Below are positions 4,157-7,664 of a stretch of DNA of 7,664 nucleotides, one piece after another (positions within the stretch are counted from its first letter, which is position 1; each line of letters begins with the position of its first letter). The stretch comes from Candidatus Parcubacteria bacterium. Its GTDB lineage: Bacteria; Patescibacteriota; Patescibacteriia; UBA1558; GWA2-36-10. Below the pieces are notes generated by a model. It did no database searches and was not told the DNA's origin. It saw nothing but the letters and a program-made list of their open reading frames with translations. The position numbers and the translations under genes were made by a program. The DNA is taken from NCBI GenBank assembly GCA_030632225.1, contig DAOVVF010000020.1, forward strand, positions 1 to 7,664, given 5' to 3'.

Positions 4157-4528
4157 TTAGCGAGGACGATTGGGATCCAACATGAAGTTTGGCTCTCCAT
4201 GCGAAATGCCCTGGAAGTCAAAGACAGCATTGTATTCGCCGTGTATAACATGAGGTGGCAAAGCGCATCTCTTGTCTGTTTGGAAATGAATTCGTATTGC
4301 TTCTTCATTCTCAACAATTTCGATTAGTTGAATGATTACAGGAATGGGGATGGTATCTTCTTCTATCGGCTTACCACTTTTTTTACTAAGTTCAGTAAAA
4401 AGCCGAAGCGTTAAAGATTCTCTGGTTGCCATAAGATATGGTACCCATTTTCTCATTTTTATATCGCCTTCATAACGAGCAATAGTTAAGCCTATATACT
4501 TTACTTCTTCCACTGTTTGTTCTGTCAA
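4157..4528 (-). CDS. Orphan 123-aa hypothetical protein, TTG start
   Basis: I do not recognise a family. The product is soluble with no signal peptide, membrane helix or cysteine cluster (one Cys, C88). Residues 35-50 should be a helix, 60-84 alternate like beta strands (PIPVIIQLIEIVENEEAIRI), and the C-terminal third is rich in Gly, Pro and aromatic residues. The start is a TTG placed 6 nt after a strong GGAGG core; no ATG gives a better fit. By hand count the gene is about 39% G+C, against roughly 30% in sampled lines of the adjacent xth, so codon use differs and transfer is possible. It lies 74 nt downstream of the DUF4015 gene on the same strand with no hairpin between, so it may be partly co-transcribed, though a perfect TTGACA box lies in the gap. 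It ends at the shared bidirectional terminator. A real gene is likely; function unknown. Confidence 0.72.
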   Translation of the reverse strand: MTEQTVEEVKYIGLTIARYEGDIKMRKWVPYLMATRESLTLRLFTELSKKSGKPIEEDTIPIPVIIQLIEIVENEEAIRIHFQTDKRCALPPHVIHGEYNAVFDFQGISHGEPNFMLDPNRPR

Positions 4529-4533
4529 AACAA

Positions 4534-4541
4534 ACCTCCTT
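4534..4541 (-). promoter_or_regulatory. Strong Shine-Dalgarno site fixing the TTG start
   Basis: AAGGAGGT on the minus strand, with its GGAGG core 6 nt before the TTG at 4528. This spacing selects TTG as the initiation codon. Confidence 0.8.
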
Positions 4542-4572
4542 TGTTAGTGTACAAGTTTATATATAACTCAAT

Positions 4573-4601
4573 AGATTAATATAGATAACAATATATGTCA
4601 A
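4573..4601 (-). promoter_or_regulatory. Candidate promoter of the 123-aa gene
   Basis: A perfect TTGACA (4596-4601) is followed after 17 nt by TAATCT (4573-4578), a poor -10. The predicted leader would be about 38 nt, similar to that of the 75-aa gene. Other AT-rich -10 choices exist at irregular spacing. Confidence 0.4.
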
Positions 4602-4602
4602 A

Positions 4603-5748
4603 TTAAAATATATGATCAGGATAGTAATTCCTAGCATTCCAGAGTAACCAACCTTCAGTAGAAGTAGCATTTTCTGTAGCTGTGGTTTGTTGATTGATTA
4701 AATCTTCAGTATAGATAGCCCTTAGATTAAAAGCTTGTAACCAAGGTCTTAACTGAGCTCTCTTACCTTGCATTGCTTCATTACTAATGTCTAGTCCGTA
4801 AGCTATAACAGCGCCAGGATGTTCAGCTGAATTACTAAAACCTAAGTAATTTAAAGGATAGTGAGAAGGATACATCATTGGGCAGACATAATCAAAATAA
4901 TTAGCTATATCTGTTAATAGCTGTCCGATATTTAAATCATAACCACTAACTGTATTGTCTAGTACTAAACCAAATGTATCTATAGATATAACAGTTAAGT
5001 CAGAAAGATTATCAGATAAATAAGCAAAAAATTCTCCTAGTACTTGTACTTTAGTTTTACCTTCAGGAATATTGTAAGCTAAGTTACCCATATTACCATC
5101 ACTAGGATATCTCATGTAATCAAAATTAATTTCATCAAAACCTAGTTTAGTAGCTTCTTTAGCAATGTCTAGATTATATTTCCAAACTTCTTTCTTAGCG
5201 GGGTCTATCCAAGCTAAACCTTTGTTATCGTACCAAGTATTACCATTCTTTGTTTTGAAAGCTAGTTCAGGTTTAGCTCTAGCTAAAGCAGGATCTTGAA
5301 AAACAGTTTGTCTAGCTATAACATAGATACCAGCTTGATGAAAATCATCTAGCACTTTTCTAACATCAGGCATATGATGTCTAATAGTATCTATCTCTTT
5401 TAGATTTTTTAAATTGCTGTTATATAGTATATGTCCAGAATAGTCTTTGATATCTATAACTACAGAATTAATTCTACTGTTTTTCATAGCAGCTATAATA
5501 TTAGCACGGTACTTATCACTACCAGCTGAATAAGCAGTTAGATATATAGCTTTAACAAATTTTGGTTTTTCAACATGGGTAGCAATAGTTTCTGCACTAG
5601 CTTCATCATCTACTAGGCTCTCAATTATTGATCTATAAGGAGAATAGCTTGATTGAACGTCTGAGTTTAATTTAATCAAAAAGAAGGATATAACAAATAC
5701 GCATACTAAGGCTAACATATAGATTGTGTTCCTGAATTTAACTTCCAT
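4603..5748 (-). CDS. Membrane-anchored putative glycosyl hydrolase (DUF4015 family)
   Basis: A 381-residue protein with an N-terminal signal anchor (hydrophobic residues 9-25) and a TIM-barrel-like domain from about residue 64. I recognise the DUF4015 pattern of predicted glycosidases: VKAIYLTAYSAG (65-76), INSVVIDIKDYSG (93-105), IYVIARQTVFQDPALA (141-156), a WYD...AWIDP stretch (172-183), GFDEINFDYMRYPSDG (203-218), and VCPMMYPSHY (288-297). Acidic residues in the IDIKD and DEINFDY motifs are the likely catalytic candidates. The true substrate is unknown; an envelope polysaccharide or peptidoglycan glycan is a reasonable guess because the protein is displayed outside the membrane and is divergent from an M23 peptidase. 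Its ATG sits 6 nt after TATAAT with no Shine-Dalgarno site, predicting a leaderless mRNA. I see no terminator hairpin before the 123-aa gene downstream. Confidence 0.85.
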   Translation of the reverse strand: MEVKFRNTIYMLALVCVFVISFFLIKLNSDVQSSYSPYRSIIESLVDDEASAETIATHVEKPKFVKAIYLTAYSAGSDKYRANIIAAMKNSRINSVVIDIKDYSGHILYNSNLKNLKEIDTIRHHMPDVRKVLDDFHQAGIYVIARQTVFQDPALARAKPELAFKTKNGNTWYDNKGLAWIDPAKKEVWKYNLDIAKEATKLGFDEINFDYMRYPSDGNMGNLAYNIPEGKTKVQVLGEFFAYLSDNLSDLTVISIDTFGLVLDNTVSGYDLNIGQLLTDIANYFDYVCPMMYPSHYPLNYLGFSNSAEHPGAVIAYGLDISNEAMQGKRAQLRPWLQAFNLRAIYTEDLINQQTTATENATSTEGWLLWNARNYYPDHIF

Positions 5749-5754
5749 ATTAGT

Positions 5755-5763
5755 ATTATACCA
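5755..5763 (-). promoter_or_regulatory. Extended -10 of the DUF4015 gene, predicted leaderless start
   Basis: The minus strand reads TGGTATAAT, an extended -10 whose hexamer ends exactly 6 nt before the ATG. The -35 position (around 5778-5783) is weak, as expected for an extended -10 promoter. Confidence 0.65.
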
Positions 5764-5766
5764 GAG

Positions 5767-5795
5767 TTGCTTAATTTTGCCATTTTATTTAAAAT
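5767..5795 (+). promoter_or_regulatory. Promoter of the MepM-like gene
   Basis: TTGCTT (5767-5772), 17-nt spacer, TAAAAT (5790-5795). The predicted start falls about 2-3 nt before the ATG at 5805, so the mRNA would be essentially leaderless. It interleaves with the divergent promoter of the DUF4015 gene. An alternative TTGCCA-16-TATACT would start inside the coding region and is less likely. Confidence 0.55.
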
Positions 5796-5804
5796 GTATA
5801 TACT

Positions 5805-7016
5805 ATGAAAAAGTATCTTATTTTAAGCCTAATTATATTAATAGGAGTCAGTTTGACTGGCTATTTTGTTTTTTTTAACGAATCAGACAGTCAGGAGCAT
5901 GCTGTAATAGCAGAGGTTTTAGATAGAGAAGTAGTTATTAATATTGAGCCTAATATGACCTTTTCTATAATTTCTGAGCAAGCTGGTTTAGATCACACAT
6001 TAATGCAATCATTATTTAATGCTTCAGAAGAAGTTTATAATTTATCTAAGGTTAAAGCTGGTAAAGATATTAAGTTTGTTTTTGACAAAGATACAGACAT
6101 CTTTAAACAATTAATCTATCCAATTGATACAGAAGAAGAACTATATATTCAGCAAGATGCTGAAGGTAATTGGTTGGCAGAACGAATAACTATTGAATAT
6201 GAGTTAAAATTAAAAACAGTAGAAGGTAGTATAGAATCATCTTTGTATGAATCTGCTGTTGAGCAGGATATAGATATTAGAGCTATAATTGATTTAGCAG
6301 AGATATTTGCCTGGACAATAGATTTTGGTATGGGCATCAGAGTAGGCGATACTTACAAATTTATTTTTGAAGAAAGATATCGTAATGGAGAGAATGGAGA
6401 GTATGTTATGCCTGGTAGAATTATAGCTGCTAAGTTTGTTAATGATGGTAAATTAGTTGAAGGTTATTACTTTGACGAAGGTTTAGATGAAGAAGGGTAT
6501 CTAACAGAGGGATATTTTCATCCTGATGGAGCTTCTGTTCAAAAGATTTTCTTAAAAAATCCAGTATCATATAAATATATTACTTCTGGTTTTACTACTG
6601 GTAGAAGATATATTTCTGCTTTTAATATTAGTACTGGGCATAGGGCTGTAGATTATGCAGCTGCATCTGGTTCTCCTATTAGATCAGTTGGTACTGGCCA
6701 GGTGGTTCATGCTGGCTGGAATGGATCTTATGGTAATTTTGTCAGTATTAGACATAATGAAACATTCACCACTAATTATGCTCATATGTCTAAAATTTAT
6801 GTTAGTTATGGTCAAAGAGTAGAGCAAGGAGAATATATAGGTGCAGTTGGTTCTACGGGGTTATCTACTGGTCCTCATTTACATTTTGAAATGGTAAAAT
6901 TTGGTACTAAGATTAATCCTTTGACTGTTGAATTGCCTTCTGACAAATCAGTGCTACCAGAGAATATGGATAGATTTAAAGAGCATGTTGCTGAATGGCA
7001 GGGATTATTAAATTAA
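5805..7016 (+). CDS. MepM-like murein DD-endopeptidase, M23 family
   Basis: A 403-residue envelope protein with an N-terminal membrane anchor (residues 4-23). The next part (about 40-95) resembles the LysM/OapA-like region of MepM proteins (IEPNMTFSIISEQAGL). The second family domain follows at about 140-225, with EIFAWTIDFGMGIRVGD (166-182) as its hallmark. The C-terminal LytM/M23 zinc peptidase spans about 255-375. Zinc and catalytic residues are all present: H279-x3-D283, H327 in NYAHMS, and H358-x-H360 in TGPHLHFE. Such enzymes cut peptide cross-links in peptidoglycan, allowing wall expansion or daughter separation. It is divergent from the DUF4015 gene, and the two-helix gene follows after 1 nt, suggesting translational coupling. 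There is no Shine-Dalgarno site. The domain order and intact active site make an active hydrolase likely. Confidence 0.93.
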   Translation: MKKYLILSLIILIGVSLTGYFVFFNESDSQEHAVIAEVLDREVVINIEPNMTFSIISEQAGLDHTLMQSLFNASEEVYNLSKVKAGKDIKFVFDKDTDIFKQLIYPIDTEEELYIQQDAEGNWLAERITIEYELKLKTVEGSIESSLYESAVEQDIDIRAIIDLAEIFAWTIDFGMGIRVGDTYKFIFEERYRNGENGEYVMPGRIIAAKFVNDGKLVEGYYFDEGLDEEGYLTEGYFHPDGASVQKIFLKNPVSYKYITSGFTTGRRYISAFNISTGHRAVDYAAASGSPIRSVGTGQVVHAGWNGSYGNFVSIRHNETFTTNYAHMSKIYVSYGQRVEQGEYIGAVGSTGLSTGPHLHFEMVKFGTKINPLTVELPSDKSVLPENMDRFKEHVAEWQGLLN

Positions 7017-7017
7017 T

Positions 7018-7266
7018 ATGAAAGAACAATATATAGCACCAAGTAAACAAACGCCTGGTCAGCAACCTCAAAAAGAGGATGCGGGTGTTACTATGTGGAC
7101 CTTATCCTATCGTTTAAAAGGTATAACTTTTGGTTTAGCTGCTGCTGGACTATATTGCTATTTCTATTTAGGAACCTGGCCTAAAGAATTATTAATTGCT
7201 TCTGCTGTAGCAGGTTATTTTCTAGGCTGGGTAATTGGTCGTTTCTATTACACTAAACCAGAGTAG
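7018..7266 (+). CDS. 82-aa two-helix membrane protein
   Basis: I do not recognise a family with confidence. The first 28 residues are polar (Gln-, Lys- and Pro-rich) and probably cytoplasmic. They are followed by membrane helices at about 33-52 and 57-77; the second has a small-residue pattern (AVAGYFLGWVIGR) suited to helix packing. The shape is loosely like AtpI/AtpZ-type small proteins, but no ATP synthase gene is nearby and I would not assign that. The ATG lies 1 nt after the stop of the peptidase gene, without a Shine-Dalgarno site, so it is almost certainly translated from the same mRNA. Association with the peptidase or the membrane at its site of action is a guess from position only. 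A hairpin terminator follows shortly after the stop. Confidence 0.75.
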   Translation: MKEQYIAPSKQTPGQQPQKEDAGVTMWTLSYRLKGITFGLAAAGLYCYFYLGTWPKELLIASAVAGYFLGWVIGRFYYTKPE

Positions 7267-7271
7267 TTAAG

Positions 7272-7300
7272 TTGTTAATTACTCTAATATCTTGTATAAT
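7272..7300 (+). promoter_or_regulatory. Promoter of parA, embedded in the upstream terminator
   Basis: TTGTTA (7272-7277), 17-nt spacer, TATAAT (7295-7300). The start site near 7307 leaves a leader of about 14 nt without a Shine-Dalgarno site. The spacer and -10 box coincide with the stem and loop of the terminator that ends the previous operon. Confidence 0.6.
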
Positions 7301-7314
7301 TAGAGTAGTTTTTT
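7279..7314 (+). terminator. Terminator of the peptidase operon
   Basis: TACTCTAAT (7280-7288) pairs with ATTAGAGTA (7299-7307), with a 10-nt loop. One G then six T residues (7309-7314) complete a rho-independent terminator. The stem is AT-rich, so termination may be partial. Confidence 0.75.
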
Positions 7315-7320
7315 ATTTAT

Positions 7321-7664
7321 ATGGCTAGAATTATTGCTATCGTAAATCAAAAAGGAGGAGTCGGTAAGACTACTACAACTATTAATCTAGCCTCTTGGCT
7401 AGCTAGTTATGGTAAGAAAGTATTAATAGTGGACATTGATCCTCAGGGTAATGCTTCCAGTGGTTTAGGTATTGATTACAAGAATTTAAATAAGGGTATT
7501 TATGAAGTGCTAGTTGATGAGAATACTAAGATTACAGAAGCTATTAAATCTTACAAACCTAATTTACATATTCTACCAGCTAATCCTGATTTAGCTGGTG
7601 CCGCTATAGACTTAGTGGAACAGGAGAATAGAGAATTTAAATTAGCAGAGAATCTTAAGCATGT
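7321..7664 (+). CDS. parA: ParA/Soj-family partition ATPase, 3' end outside the window
   Basis: The first 114 codons are present and the frame is open at the window edge. The protein starts [10 protein letters not shown] and carries the deviant Walker A motif [14 protein letters not shown] (residues 11-24) with both signature lysines, K11 and K16. [17 protein letters not shown] follows (34-50), the Walker A' aspartate region typical of chromosomal ParA/Soj. The rest of the fragment ([15 protein letters not shown]) also follows the Soj pattern. These ATPases bind DNA non-specifically and, with ParB at parS sites, move replicated origins; chromosomal copies are usually followed by parB, which would lie to the right. 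There is no N-terminal DNA-binding extension, so it is the short Soj type rather than the P1-plasmid type. The complete length is expected to be about 250-270 residues. The ATG has no Shine-Dalgarno site. Confidence 0.95.
   Translation, partial: MARIIAIVNQKGGVGKTTTTINLASWLASYGKKVLIVDIDPQGNASSGLGIDYKNLNKGIYEVLVDENTKITEAIKSYKPNLHILPANPDLAGAAIDLVEQENREFKLAENLKH

Noticed and set aside
4066..4317. 83-residue minus-strand ORF
   Set aside because: Overlaps the 123-aa gene in another frame, runs through the bidirectional terminator into the end of xth, and has no ribosome-binding site.
6149..6337. 62-residue minus-strand ORF
   Set aside because: Antisense to the middle of the MepM-like gene, with no initiation signals.
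1..7664. CRISPR array, insertion sequence, prophage, toxin-antitoxin or defence genes
   Set aside because: I looked for regularly spaced repeats, transposase or integrase motifs and paired small toxin-like genes; none is present. The divergent cysteine-rich pair lacks the tandem layout usual for toxin-antitoxin modules.

Overview
The window looks like an ordinary chromosomal stretch of a small-genome, AT-rich bacterium (roughly 30-35% G+C in the lines I counted by hand). The mix of genes (MscS channel, ExoIII, MepM-type M23 peptidase, DUF4015 glycosidase-like protein, ParA), the scarcity of Shine-Dalgarno sites at the housekeeping genes and a non-standard initiator tRNA suggest a Candidate Phyla Radiation/Patescibacteria lineage. 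That placement is inference; a low-GC Firmicute-like organism cannot be excluded without a marker tree. TGA acts as a stop codon (end of the mscS-like gene), so the TGA-to-glycine code of Gracilibacteria/Absconditabacteria does not apply.

Layout. Positions 1-61 may hold the start of a minus-strand ORF leaving the window; 62-173 holds nothing I can support. A minus-strand VOC-family gene (270-719) follows, bracketed by short inverted and direct repeats, with a terminator at 174-199. Next is a minus-strand array of five tRNA genes (795-1271), read as Leu(CAA)-Ala(GGC)-fMet-Met-Asn(GTT). It has a consensus promoter upstream, a probable internal promoter before fMet, and a hairpin terminator at the end. 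A divergent pair of tiny cysteine-rich (zinc-ribbon-like) proteins (1357-1548 minus, 1690-1917 plus) shares a region of back-to-back consensus promoters. Then a plus-strand run encodes acylphosphatase, an MscS-type channel and exodeoxyribonuclease III, ending at a bidirectional terminator. Facing it are an orphan 123-aa gene with a TTG start (4157-4528 minus) and a DUF4015 putative glycosyl hydrolase (4603-5748 minus). Divergent from the latter is an MepM-like peptidase with a small two-helix membrane protein behind it (5805-7266 plus). The window closes inside a parA/soj gene whose promoter is embedded in the preceding terminator.

How the genes fit together. The DUF4015 protein, the M23 peptidase and the two-helix protein look like an envelope-remodelling cluster fired from overlapping divergent promoters; the MscS-type channel also acts at the envelope. 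The tRNA array supplies both initiator and elongator Met tRNAs. ParA marks chromosome or plasmid partition functions just beyond the right edge.

The most unusual signals are in gene expression rather than in a new enzyme system. Three genes have a -10 hexamer exactly 6 nt before the ATG, which predicts leaderless mRNAs. In contrast, the three small genes of unknown function carry Shine-Dalgarno sites and are richer in G+C. The initiator tRNA has C33 instead of U33, A29-U41 in place of the first of the three G-C pairs, and C1/U72. I found no CRISPR array, transposase, phage gene or recognisable defence system.
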